Source: Euptelea pleiosperma
Lineage: Eukaryota; Streptophyta; Magnoliopsida; Ranunculales; Eupteleaceae
Reading direction: 5' to 3'
Assembly: GCA_035048495.1 (NCBI GenBank)
Contig: CM068545.1
Span: 45,874,450 to 45,938,449, forward strand
DNA length: 64,000 nucleotides
Position 1 is the stretch's first letter. Each line of letters starts with the position of its first letter. The translations under genes and the position numbers were made by a program. Under the pieces are notes generated by a model. The model had not been told where the DNA came from and did not search any database. It saw only the letters and a program-made list of their open reading frames with translations. Positions 27,190 through 40,100 of this stretch are shown here, one piece after another.

Positions 27190-28678
27190 GAGTCAAATTA
27201 CGAAGTCCGGTTGTGAAAAAGTCAATAACAAACTTGTTCCGATTGTCCCGAATCTTGTTCCAGCACTTCAAATGTGTTGAAACAATTACAATGGAAGAGA
27301 TTGAGTCAAATTACGAGGTCCGGTTGTGCAAAACTCACTAGTTATAAGCTTTGGAATGTGACGCACAAACTGAGTCCAATTAGAGTCATTGATGCACGAA
27401 TGGGACAAACTTGTTCCTATAGTCCCGAATCTTGTTCTAACACTTCAAATGTGTTAAAACAATTCTAATAGAAGATATTGAGTGAAATTACGAAGTCTGG
27501 TTGCGAAAAAGTCAGTAATTATAGGCTTAGGAATGTAACACCCAATCTGAGTCCAATTAGAGACATTGACGAACGAATGGAGCAAACTTGTTCCGACTGT
27601 CCCGAATCTTTTTTCAACAGTTCAAATGTGTTGAAACAATTGTAATGGAAGATACTAAGTCAAATTACGAGATCCGGTTGTGCAAATGAAACTAGTTATA
27701 AGCTTGGGAATGTAACGCACAAACTGAGTCCAATTAGGGTCATTGACGCACGAATGCGGTAAACCTGTTCCGACAGTCCCGAATCTTGTTCCAACACTTC
27801 AAATGTGTTGAAACAATTGTAATAGAAGATATTGAGTCAAATTACGAAGTCAGATTGCGAAAAAGTAAGTAATTATAGGCTTAGGAATGTAACAAACAAA
27901 TTGAGTCCAATTAAAGACGTTGACGAACGGATGGAGCAAACTTCTTTCGACTGTCCCAAATTTTATTTCATACACTTCAAACGAGGTCCGGTTGTGCAAA
28001 AGTCACTAGTTATAAGCTTGGGAATGTAACGCACAAACTGAGTGCAATTGGAGTCATTTACGCACGAATGGGGTAAACTTGTTCCGATAGTCCCGAATCT
28101 TGTTCCAACACATCAAATGCGTTAAAACAATTGTAATAGAAGATATTGAGTCAAATTACGGATTCCGATTGCGAAAAAGTAAGTAATTATAGGCTTAGGA
28201 ATGTAACACACAAATTGAGTCCAATTAGAGACATTGACGAACGGATGGAGCAAACTTCTTTCGACTGTCCCAAATCTTATTCATACACTTCAAATGTGTT
28301 GAAACAATAGTAATGGAAGAGTTTGAGTCAAATTACAGGGTCCGGTTGCGAAAAAGTCACTAGTTATAGGCTTCGGAATGTAACACACAAACTGAGTCCA
28401 AATAGAGACATTGACGCACGGATGGAGCAAAATTGTTGCGACTGTCCCGAATCTTTTTCAAACACTTCAAATGTGTTGAAACAATAGTAATGGAAGAGTT
28501 TGAGTCAAATTACGATGTCCGGTTGCACAAAAGTCACTAGTTATAGGCTTCGGAATGTAACAACCAAACTGAGTCCAATTAGAGTCATTGACGCACGGAT
28601 GGAACAAACTTGTTTCAACTATCCCGATTCTTGTTCCAACACTTCAAATGTGTTAAAACAATTATAATAGAAGATATT
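27190..28678 (+). repeat. HOR copy 14, 1489-bp form
   Basis: Third occurrence of the composite M5/M12 (27834-27981) joined to headless M11 (27982-28147). The M12 that follows keeps the ttattcatac marker also seen in copies 10 and 12. Private change: ttccgatagtccc near 28084. Confidence 0.93.
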
Positions 28679-31091
28679 GAGTCAAATTACGAAGTCCGGT
28701 TGTGAAAAAGTCAATAACAAACTTGTTCCGATTGTCCCGAATCTTGTTCCAGCACTTCAAATGTGTTGAAACAATTACAATGGAAGAGATTGAGTCAAAT
28801 TACGAGGTCCGGTTGTGCAAAACTCACTAGTTATAAGCTTTGGAATGTGACGCACAAACTGAGTCCAATTAGAGTCATTGATGCACGAATGGGACAAACT
28901 TGTTCCTATAGTCCCGAATCTTGTTCTAACACTTCAAATGTGTTAAAACAATTCTAATAGAAGATATTGAGTGAAATTACGAAGTCTGGTTGCGAAAAAG
29001 TCAGTAATTATAGGCTTAGGAATGTAACACCCAATCTGAGTCCAATTAGAGACATTGACGAACGAATGGAGCAAACTTGTTCCGACTGTCCCGAATCTTT
29101 TTTCAACAGTTCAAATGTGTTGAAACAATTGTAATGGAAGATACTAAGTCAAATTACGAGATCCGGTTGTGCAAATGAAACTAGTTATAAGCTTGGGAAT
29201 GTAACGCACAAACTGAGTCCAATTAGGGTCATTGACGCACGAATGCGGTAAACCTGTTCCGACAGTCCCGAATCTTGTTCCAACACTTCAAATGTGTTGA
29301 AACAATTGTAATAGAAGATATTGAGTCAAATTACGAAGTCCGATTGCGAAAAAGTAAGTAATTATAGGCTTAGGAATGTAACAAACAAATTGAGTCCAAT
29401 TAAAGACGTTGACGAACGGATGGAGCAAACTTCTTCCGACTGTCCTAAATCTTGTTCCAACACTTCAAATGTGTTGAAATAATAGTAATGGAAGAGTTTG
29501 AGTCAAATTACGGGGTCCGGTTGCGAAAAAGTCACTAGTTATAGGCTTCGGAATGTAACACACAAACTGAGTCCAATTAGCGACATTGACGCACGGATGG
29601 AGCAAAATTGTTTCGACTGTCCCGAATCTTTTTCAAACACTGCAAATGTGTTGAAACATTAGTAATAGAAGAGTTCGAGTCAAATTACGAGGTCCGGTTG
29701 CACAAAAGTCACTAGTTATAGGCTTCGGAATGTAACAAACAAACTGAGTCCAATTAGAGACATTGACGCACGGATGGAGCAAACTTGTTTCGATTGTCCC
29801 GAATCTTGTTCCAAGACTTTAAATGTGTTGAAACAATTGCAATGGAACAGATTGAGTCAAATTACGAGATCCGGTTGCGAAAAAGTCACTTGTTATAAGC
29901 TTAGGACTGTAACGCACAAACTGAGTCCAATTATAGTCATTGACGCACGAACGGAGCAAACTTGTTCCGACTGTCCCGAATCTTGTTCCAAGTCTTCAAA
30001 TGTGTTAAAACAATTGTAATAGAAGATATTGAGTCAAATTACGAGGTCCGGTTGTGAAAAAGTCACTAGTTATAAGCTAAGGAATGTAACGCACAAACTG
30101 AGTCCAATTAGAGTCATTGACGCACGAATGGGGCAAACTTGTTCCGACAGTCCCGAATCTTGTTCAACACTTCAAATGTGTTAAAACAATTGTAATACAA
30201 GATATTGAGCCAAAATACGAAGTCCGGATACGAAAAAGTCAGTAATTATAGGCTTAGGAATGTAACACCCAAACTGAGTCCAATTAGAGACATTGACGAA
30301 CGAATGGAGCAAACTTGTTCCGACTGTCCCGAATCTTTTTTCAACAGTTCAAATGTGTTAAAACAATTGTAATGGAAGATATTGAGTCAAATTACGAGGT
30401 CCGGTTGTGCAAAAGTCACTAGTTATAAGCTTGGGAATGTAACGCACAAACTGAGTGCAATTGGAGTCATTTACGCACGAATGGGGTAAACTTGTTCCGA
30501 CAGTCCCGAATCTTGTTCCAACACATCAAATGCGTTAAAACAATTGTAATAGAAGATATTGAGTCAAATTACGGATTCCGATTGCGAAAAAGTAAGTAAT
30601 TATAGGCTTAGGAATGTAACACACAAATTGAGTCCAATTAGAGACATTGACGAACGGATGGAGCAAACTTCTTTCGACTGTCCCAAATCTTGTTCATACA
30701 CTTCAAATGTGTTGAAACAATAGTAATGGAAGAGTTTGAGTCAAATTACAGGGTCCGGTTGCGAAAAAGTCACTAGTTATAGGCTTCGGAATGTAACACA
30801 CAAACTGAGTCCAAATAGAGACATTGACGCACGGATGGAGCAAAATTGTTGCGACTGTCCCGAATCTTTTTCAAACACTTCAAATGTGTTGAAACAATAG
30901 TAATGGAAGAGTTTGAGTCAAATTACGATGTCCGGTTGCACAAAAGTCACTAGTTATAGGCTTCGGAATGTAACAACCAAACTGAGTCCAATTAGAGTCA
31001 TTGACGCACGGATGGAACAAACTTGTTTCAACTATCCCGATTCTTGTTCCAACACTTCAAATGTGTTAAAACAATTATAATAGAAGATATT
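28679..31091 (+). repeat. HOR copy 15, 14 monomers, 2413 bp
   Basis: Canonical copy. It ends the alternating domain; no 1489-bp form follows it. Confidence 0.93.
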
Positions 31092-34000
31092 GAGTCAAAT
31101 TACGAAGTCCGGTTGTGAAAAAGTCAATAACAAACTTGTTCCGATTGTCCCGAATCTTGTTCCAGCACTTCAAATGTGTTGAAACAATTACAATGGAAGA
31201 GATTGAGTCAAATTACGAGGTCCGGTTGTGCAAAACTCACTAGTTATAAGCTTTGGAATGTGACGCACAAACTGAGTCCAATTAGAGTCATTGATGCACG
31301 AATGGGACAAACTTGTTCCTATAGTCCCGAATCTTGTTCTAACACTTCAAATGTGTTAAAACAATTCTAATAGAAGATATTGAGTGAAATTACGAAGTCT
31401 GGTTGCGAAAAAGTCAGTAATTATAGGCTTAGGAATGTAACACCCAATCTGAGTCCAATTAGAGACATTGACGAACGAATGGAGCAAACTTGTTCCGACT
31501 GTCCCGAATCTTTTTTCAACAGTTCAAATGTGTTGAAACAATTGTAATGGAAGATACTAAGTCAAATTACGAGATCCGGTTGTGCAAATGAAACTAGTTA
31601 TAAGCTTGGGAATGTAACGCACAAACTGAGTCCAATTAGGGTCATTGACGCACGAATGCGGTAAACCTGTTCCGACAGTCCCGAATCTTGTTCCAACACT
31701 TCAAATGTGTTGAAACAATTGTAATAGAAGATATTGAGTCAAATTACGAAGTCCGATTGCGAAAAAGTAAGTAATTATAGGCTTAGGAATGTAACAAACA
31801 AATTGAGTCCAATTAAAGACGTTGACGAACGGATGGAGCAAACTTCTTCCGACTGTCCTAAATCTTGTTCCAACACTTCAAATGTGTTGAAATAATAGTA
31901 ATGGAAGAGTTTGAGTCAAATTACGGGGTCCGGTTGCGAAAAAGTCACTAGTTATAGGCTTCGGAATGTAACACACAAACTGAGTCCAATTAGCGACATT
32001 GACGCACGGATGGAGCAAAATTGTTTCGACTGTCCCGAATCTTTTTCAAACACTGCAAATGTGTTGAAACATTAGTAATAGAAGAGTTCGAGTCAAATTA
32101 CGAGGTCCGGTTGCACAAAAGTCACTAGTTATAGGCTTCGGAATGTAACAAACAAACTGAGTCCAATTAGAGACATTGACGCACGGATGGAGCAAACTTG
32201 TTTCGATTGTCCCGAATCTTGTTCCAAGACTTTAAATGTGTTGAAACAATTGCAATGGAACAGATTGAGTCAAATTACGAGATCCGGTTGCGAAAAAGTC
32301 ACTTGTTATAAGCTTAGGAGTGTAACGCACAAACTGAGTCCAATTATAGTCATTGACGCACGAACGGAGCAAACTTGTTCCGACTGTCCCGAATCTTGTT
32401 CCAAGTCTTCAAATGTGTTAAAACAATTGTAATAGAAGATATTGAGTCAAATTACGAGGTCCGGTTGTGAAAAAGTCACTAGTTATAAGCTAAGGAATGT
32501 AACGCACAAACTGAGTCCAATTAGAGTCATTGACGCACGAATGGGGCAAACTTGTTCCGACAGTCCCGAATCTTGTTCAACACTTCAAATGTGTTAAAAC
32601 AATTGTAATACAAGATATTGAGCCAAAATACGAAGTCCGGATACGAAAAAGTCAGTAATTATAGGCTTAGGAATGTAACACCCAAACTGAGTCCAATTAG
32701 AGACATTGACGAACGAATGGAGCAAACTTGTTCCGACTGTCCCGAATCTTTTTTCAACAGTTCAAATGTGTTAAAACAATTGTAATGGAAGATATTGAGT
32801 CAAATTACGAGGTCCGGTTGTGCAAAAGTCACTAGTTATAAGCTTGGGAATGTAACGCACAAACTGAGTGCAATTGGAGTCATTTACGCACGAATGGGGT
32901 AAACTTGTTCCGACAGTCCCGAATCTTGTTCCAACACATCAAATGCGTTAAAACAATTGTAATAGAAGATATTGAGTCAAATTACGGATTCCGATTGCGA
33001 AAAAGTAAGTAATTATAGGCTTAGGAATGTAACACACAAATTGAGTCCAATTAGAGACATTGACGAACGGATGGAGCAAACTTCTTCGACTGTCCAAATC
33101 TTGTTCATACACTTCAAATGTGTTGAAACAATAGTAATGGAAGAGTTTGAGTCAAATTACAGGGTCCGGTTGCGAAAAAGTCACTAGTTATAGGCTTCGG
33201 AATGTAACACACAAACTGAGTCCAATTAGAGACATTGACGCACGGATGGAGCAAAATTGTTTCGACTGTCCCGAATCTTTTTCAAACACTGCAAATGTGT
33301 TGAAACATTAGTAATAGAAGAGTTCGAGTCAAATTACGAGGTCCGGTTGCACAAAAGTCACTAGTTATAGGCTTCGGAATGTAACAAACAAACTGAGTCC
33401 AATTAGAGACATTGACGCACGGATGGAGCAAACTTGTTTCGACTAGTCCCGAATCTTGTTCCAAGACTTTAAATGTGTTGAAACAATTGCAATGGAACAG
33501 ATTGAGTCAAATTACGAGATCCGGTTGCGAAAAAGTCACTTGTTATAAGCTTAGGACTGTAACGCACAAACTGAGTCCAATTATAGTCATTGACGCACGA
33601 ACGGAGCAAACTTGTTCCGACTGTCCCGAATCTTGTTCCAAGTCTTCAAATGTGTTAAAACAATTGTAATAGAAGATATTGAGTCAAATTACGAGGTCCG
33701 GTTGTGAAAAAGTCACTAGTTATAAGCTAAGGAATGTAACGCACAAACTGAGTCCAATTAGAGTCATTGACGCACGAATGGGGCAAACTTGTTCCGACAG
33801 TCCCGAATCTTGTTCAACACTTCAAATGTGTTAAAACAATTGTAATACAAGATATTGAGCCAAAATACGAAGTCCGGATACGAAAAAGTCAGTAATTATA
33901 GGCTTAGGAATGTAACACCCAAACTGAGTCCAATTAGAGACATTGACGAACGAATGGAGCAAACTTGTTCCGACTGTCCCGAATCTTTTTTCAACAGTTC

Positions 34001-34741
34001 AAATGTGTTAAAACAATTGTAATGGAAGATATTGAGTCAAATTACGAGGTCCGGTTGTGCAAAAGTCACTAGTTATAAGCTTGGGAATGTAACGCACAAA
34101 CTGAGTGCAATTGGAGTCATTTACGCACGAATGGGGTAAACTTGTTCCGACAGTCCCGAATCTTGTTCCAACACATCAAATGCGTTAAAACAATTGTAAT
34201 AGAAGATATTGAGTCAAATTACGGATTCCGATTGCGAAAAAGTAAGTAATTATAGGCTTAGGAATGTAACACACAAATTGAGTCCAATTAGAGACATTGA
34301 CGAACGGATGGAGCAAACTTCTTTCGACTGTCCCAAATCTTGTTCATACACTTCAAATGTGTTGAAACAATAGTAATGGAAGAGTTTGAGTCAAATTACA
34401 GGGTCCGGTTGCGAAAAAGTCACTAGTTATAGGCTTCGGAATGTAACACACAAACTGAGTCCAAATAGAGACATTGACGCACGGATGGAGCAAAATTGTT
34501 GCGACTGTCCCGAATCTTTTTCAAACACTTCAAATGTGTTGAAACAATAGTAATGGAAGAGTTTGAGTCAAATTACGATGTCCGGTTGCACAAAAGTCAC
34601 TAGTTATAGGCTTCGGAATGTAACAACCAAACTGAGTCCAATTAGAGTCATTGACGCACGGATGGAACAAACTTGTTTCAACTATCCCGATTCTTGTTCC
34701 AACACTTCAAATGTGTTAAAACAATTATAATAGAAGATATT
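31092..34741 (+). repeat. HOR copy 16, expanded to 21 monomers, 3650 bp
   Basis: Order is M1 to M12, a hybrid M13/M6 at 33149-33325, then M7 to M14 again. The hybrid starts as M13 (acagggtcc) and ends as M6 (aattgtttcg, cactgcaaatg, gaaacattag). The M12 before it is 175 bp (two single-base losses near 33085-33095). The M7 after it is 178 bp (gactagtccc near 33442). M8 occurs twice: at 32267 with aggagtg and at 33504 with aggactg. Confidence 0.93.
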
Positions 34742-34854
34742 GAGTCAAATTACGAAGTCCGGTTGTGAAAAAGTCAATAACAAACTTGTTCCGATTGTCC
34801 CGAATCTTGTTCCAGCACTTCAAATGTGTTGAAACAATTACAATGGAAGAGATT
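34742..34854 (+). repeat. Truncated monomer M1 (113 bp), marker of each HOR start
   Basis: Compared with a full monomer, the middle is missing: after gaaaaagtcaa the sequence goes straight to taacaaacttgttcc. The deletion is 64 bp. The same junction occurs once in every HOR copy, including all shortened and expanded forms, so it predates the amplification of the HOR. Confidence 0.94.
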
Positions 34855-37154
34855 GAGTCAAATTACGAGGTCCGGTTGTGCAAAACTCACTAGTTATAAG
34901 CTTTGGAATGTGACGCACAAACTGAGTCCAATTAGAGTCATTGATGCACGAATGGGACAAACTTGTTCCTATAGTCCCGAATCTTGTTCTAACACTTCAA
35001 ATGTGTTAAAACAATTCTAATAGAAGATATTGAGTGAAATTACGAAGTCTGGTTGCGAAAAAGTCAGTAATTATAGGCTTAGGAATGTAACACCCAATCT
35101 GAGTCCAATTAGAGACATTGACGAACGAATGGAGCAAACTTGTTCCGACTGTCCCGAATCTTTTTTCAACAGTTCAAATGTGTTGAAACAATTGTAATGG
35201 AAGATACTAAGTCAAATTACGAGATCCGGTTGTGCAAATGAAACTAGTTATAAGCTTGGGAATGTAACGCACAAACTGAGTCCAATTAGGGTCATTGACG
35301 CACGAATGCGGTAAACCTGTTCCGACAGTCCCGAATCTTGTTCCAACACTTCAAATGTGTTGAAACAATTGTAATAGAAGATATTGAGTCAAATTACGAA
35401 GTCCGATTGCGAAAAAGTAAGTAATTATAGGCTTAGGAATGTAACAAACAAATTGAGTCCAATTAAAGACGTTGACGAACGGATGGAGCAAACTTCTTCC
35501 GACTGTCCTAAATCTTGTTCCAACACTTCAAATGTGTTGAAATAATAGTAATGGAAGAGTTTGAGTCAAATTACGGGGTCCGGTTGCGAAAAAGTCACTA
35601 GTTATAGGCTTCGGAATGTAACACACAAACTGAGTCCAATTAGCGACATTGACGCACGGATGGAGCAAAATTGTTTCGACTGTCCCGAATCTTTTTCAAA
35701 CACTGCAAATGTGTTGAAACATTAGTAATAGAAGAGTTCGAGTCAAATTACGAGGTCCGGTTGCACAAAAGTCACTAGTTATAGGCTTCGGAATGTAACA
35801 AACAAACTGAGTCCAATTAGAGACATTGACGCACGGATGGAGCAAACTTGTTTCGATTGTCCCGAATCTTGTTCCAAGACTTTAAATGTGTTGAAACAAT
35901 TGCAATGGAACAGATTGAGTCAAATTACGAGATCCGGTTGCGAAAAAGTCACTTGTTATAAGCTTAGGAGTGTAACGCACAAACTGAGTCCAATTATAGT
36001 CATTGACGCACGAACGGAGCAAACTTGTTCCGACTGTCCCGAATCTTGTTCCAAGTCTTCAAATGTGTTAAAACAATTGTAATAGAAGATATTGAGTCAA
36101 ATTACGAGGTCCGGTTGTGAAAAAGTCACTAGTTATAAGCTAAGGAATGTAACGCACAAACTGAGTCCAATTAGAGTCATTGACGCACGAATGGGGCAAA
36201 CTTGTTCCGACAGTCCCGAATCTTGTTCAACACTTCAAATGTGTTAAAACAATTGTAATACAAGATATTGAGCCAAAATACGAAGTCCGGATACGAAAAA
36301 GTCAGTAATTATAGGCTTAGGAATGTAACACCCAAACTGAGTCCAATTAGAGACATTGACGAACGAATGGAGCAAACTTGTTCCGACTGTCCCGAATCTT
36401 TTTTCAACAGTTCAAATGTGTTAAAACAATTGTAATGGAAGATATTGAGTCAAATTACGAGGTCCGGTTGTGCAAAAGTCACTAGTTATAAGCTTGGGAA
36501 TGTAACGCACAAACTGAGTGCAATTGGAGTCATTTACGCACGAATGGGGTAAACTTGTTCCGACAGTCCCGAATCTTGTTCCAACACATCAAATGCGTTA
36601 AAACAATTGTAATAGAAGATATTGAGTCAAATTACGGATTCCGATTGCGAAAAAGTAAGTAATTATAGGCTTAGGAATGTAACACACAAATTGAGTCCAA
36701 TTAGAGACATTGACGAACGGATGGAGCAAACTTCTTTCGACTGTCCCAAATCTTGTTCATACACTTCAAATGTGTTGAAACAATAGTAATGGAAGAGTTT
36801 GAGTCAAATTACAGGGTCCGGTTGCGAAAAAGTCACTAGTTATAGGCTTCGGAATGTAACACACAAACTGAGTCCAAATAGAGACATTGACGCACGGATG
36901 GAGCAAAATTGTTGCGACTGTCCCGAATCTTTTTCAAACACTTCAAATGTGTTGAAACAATAGTAATGGAAGAGTTTGAGTCAAATTACGATGTCCGGTT
37001 GCACAAAAGTCACTAGTTATAGGCTTCGGAATGTAACAACCAAACTGAGTCCAATTAGAGTCATTGACGCACGGATGGAACAAACTTGTTTCAACTATCC
37101 CGATTCTTGTTCCAACACTTCAAATGTGTTAAAACAATTATAATAGAAGATATT
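34742..37154 (+). repeat. HOR copy 17, canonical 2413-bp unit with monomer map
   Basis: Reference copy. Starts and diagnostic variants: M1 34742 (truncated); M2 34855 (gctttggaatgtgacgc); M3 35032 (gagtgaaatt, cccaatctgag); M4 35209 (actaagtc, atgcggtaaacc); M5 35386 (aaagacgttgac, gaaataatag); M6 35563 (acggggtcc, ttagcgac); M7 35740 (aacaaacaaactg, ccaagacttt); M8 35917 (cacttgttataag, gaacggagc); M9 36094 (gttcaacac, 176 bp); M10 36270 (gagccaaaat, ccggatacg); M11 36447 (gagtgcaattgg, cacatcaaatgcg); M12 36624 (acggattccg, ttcatacac); M13 36801 (acagggtcc, ccaaatagag, ttgcgactg); M14 36978 (acgatgtcc, aacaaccaaac, tttcaactatcccg). Confidence 0.95.
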
Positions 37155-40100
37155 GAGTCAAATTACGAAGTCCGGTTGTGAAAAAGTCAATAACAAACTT
37201 GTTCCGATTGTCCCGAATCTTGTTCCAGCACTTCAAATGTGTTGAAACAATTACAATGGAAGAGATTGAGTCAAATTACGAGGTCCGGTTGTGCAAAACT
37301 CACTAGTTATAAGCTTTGGAATGTGACGCACAAACTGAGTCCAATTAGAGTCATTGATGCACGAATGGGACAAACTTGTTCCTATAGTCCCGAATCTTGT
37401 TCTAACACTTCAAATGTGTTAAAACAATTCTAATAGAAGATATTGAGTGAAATTACGAAGTCTGGTTGCGAAAAAGTCAGTAATTATAGGCTTAGGAATG
37501 TAACACCCAATCTGAGTCCAATTAGAGACATTGACGAACGAATGGAGCAAACTTGTTCCGACTGTCCCGAATCTTTTTTCAACAGTTCAAATGTGTTGAA
37601 ACAATTGTAATGGAAGATACTAAGTCAAATTACGAGATCCGGTTGTGCAAATGAAACTAGTTATAAGCTTGGGAATGTAACGCACAAACTGAGTCCAATT
37701 AGGGTCATTGACGCACGAATGCGGTAAACCTGTTCCGACAGTCCCGAATCTTGTTCCAACACTTCAAATGTGTTGAAACAATTGTAATAGAAGATATTGA
37801 GTCAAATTACGAAGTCCGATTGCGAAAAAGTAAGTAATTATAGGCTTAGGAATGTAACAAACAAATTGAGTCCAATTAAAGACGTTGACGAACGGATGGA
37901 GCAAACTTCTTCCGACTGTCCTAAATCTTGTTCCAACACTTCAAATGTGTTGAAATAATAGTAATGGAAGAGTTTGAGTCAAATTACGGGGTCCGGTTGC
38001 GAAAAAGTCACTAGTTATAGGCTTCGGAATGTAACACACAAACTGAGTCCAATTAGCGACATTGACGCACGGATGGAGCAAAATTGTTTCGACTGTCCCG
38101 AATCTTTTTCAAACACTGCAAATGTGTTGAAACATTAGTAATAGAAGAGTTCGAGTCAAATTACGAGGTCCGGTTGCACAAAAGTCACTAGTTATAGGCT
38201 TCGGAATGTAACAAACAAACTGAGTCCAATTAGAGACATTGACGCACGGATGGAGCAAACTTGTTTCGATTGTCCCGAATCTTGTTCCAAGACTTTAAAT
38301 GTGTTGAAACAATTGCAATGGAACAGATTGAGTCAAATTACGAGATCCGGTTGCGAAAAAGTCACTTGTTATAAGCTTAGGAGTGTAACGCACAAACTGA
38401 GTCCAATTATAGTCATTGACGCACGAACGGAGCAAACTTGTTCCGACTGTCCCGAATCTTGTTCCAAGTCTTCAAATGTGTTAAAACAATTGTAATAGAA
38501 GATATTGAGTCAAATTACGAGGTCCGGTTGTGAAAAAGTCACTAGTTATAAGCTAAGGAATGTAACGCACAAACTGAGTCCAATTAGAGTCATTGACGCA
38601 CGAATGGGGCAAACTTGTTCCGACAGTCCCGAATCTTGTTCAACACTTCAAATGTGTTAAAACAATTGTAATACAAGATATTGAGCCAAAATACGAAGTC
38701 CGGATACGAAAAAGTCAGTAATTATAGGCTTAGGAATGTAACACCCAAACTGAGTCCAATTAGAGACATTGACGAACGAATGGAGCAAACTTGTTCCGAC
38801 TGTCCCGAATCTTTTTTCAACAGTTCAAATGTGTTAAAACAATTGTAATGGAAGATATTGAGTCAAATTACGAGGTCCGGTTGTGCAAAAGTCACTAGTT
38901 ATAAGCTTGGGAATGTAACGCACAAACTGAGTGCAATTGGAGTCATTTACGCACGAATGGGGTAAACTTGTTCCGACAGTCCCGAATCTTGTTCCAACAC
39001 ATCAAATGCGTTAAAACAATTGTAATAGAAGATATTGAGTCAAATTACGGATTCCGATTGCGAAAAAGTAAGTAATTATAGGCTTAGGAATGTAACACAC
39101 AAATTGAGTCCAATTAGAGACATTGACGAACGGATGGAGCAAACTTCTTTCGACTGTCCCAAATCTTGTTCATACACTTCAAATGTGTTGAAACAATAGT
39201 AATGGAAGAGTTTGAGTCAAATTACAGGGTCCGGTTGCGAAAAAGTCACTAGTTATAGGCTTCGGAATGTAACACACAAACTGAGTCCAAATAGAGACAT
39301 TGACGCACGGATGGAGCAAAATTGTTGCGACTGTCCCGAATCTTTTTCAAACACTTCAAATGTGTTGAAACAATAGTAATGGAAGAGTTTGAGTCAAATT
39401 ACGATGTCCGGTTGCACAAAAGTCACTAGTTATAGGCTTCGGAATGTAACAACCAAACTGAGTCCAATTAGAGTCATTGACGCACGGATGGAACAAACTT
39501 GTTTCAACTATCCCGATTCTTGTTCCAACACTTCAAATGTGTTAAAACAATTATAATAGAAGATATTGAGTCAAATTACGAAGTCCGGTTGTGAAAAAGT
39601 CAATAACAAACTTGTTCCGATTGTCCCGAATCTTGTTCCAGCACTTCAAATGTGTTGAAACAATTACAATGGAAGAGATTGAGTCAAATTACGAGGTCCG
39701 GTTGTGCAAAACTCACTAGTTATAAGCTTTGGAATGTGACGCACAAACTGAGTCCAATTAGAGTCATTGATGCACGAATGGGACAAACTTGTTCCTATAG
39801 TCCCGAATCTTGTTCTAACACTTCAAATGTGTTAAAACAATTCTAATAGAAGATATTGAGTGAAATTACGAAGTCTGGTTGCGAAAAAGTCAGTAATTAT
39901 AGGCTTAGGAATGTAACACCCAATCTGAGTCCAATTAGAGACATTGACGAACGAATGGAGCAAACTTGTTCCGACTGTCCCGAATCTTTTTTCAACAGTT
40001 CAAATGTGTTGAAACAATTGTAATGGAAGATACTAAGTCAAATTACGAGATCCGGTTGTGCAAATGAAACTAGTTATAAGCTTGGGAATGTAACGCACAA

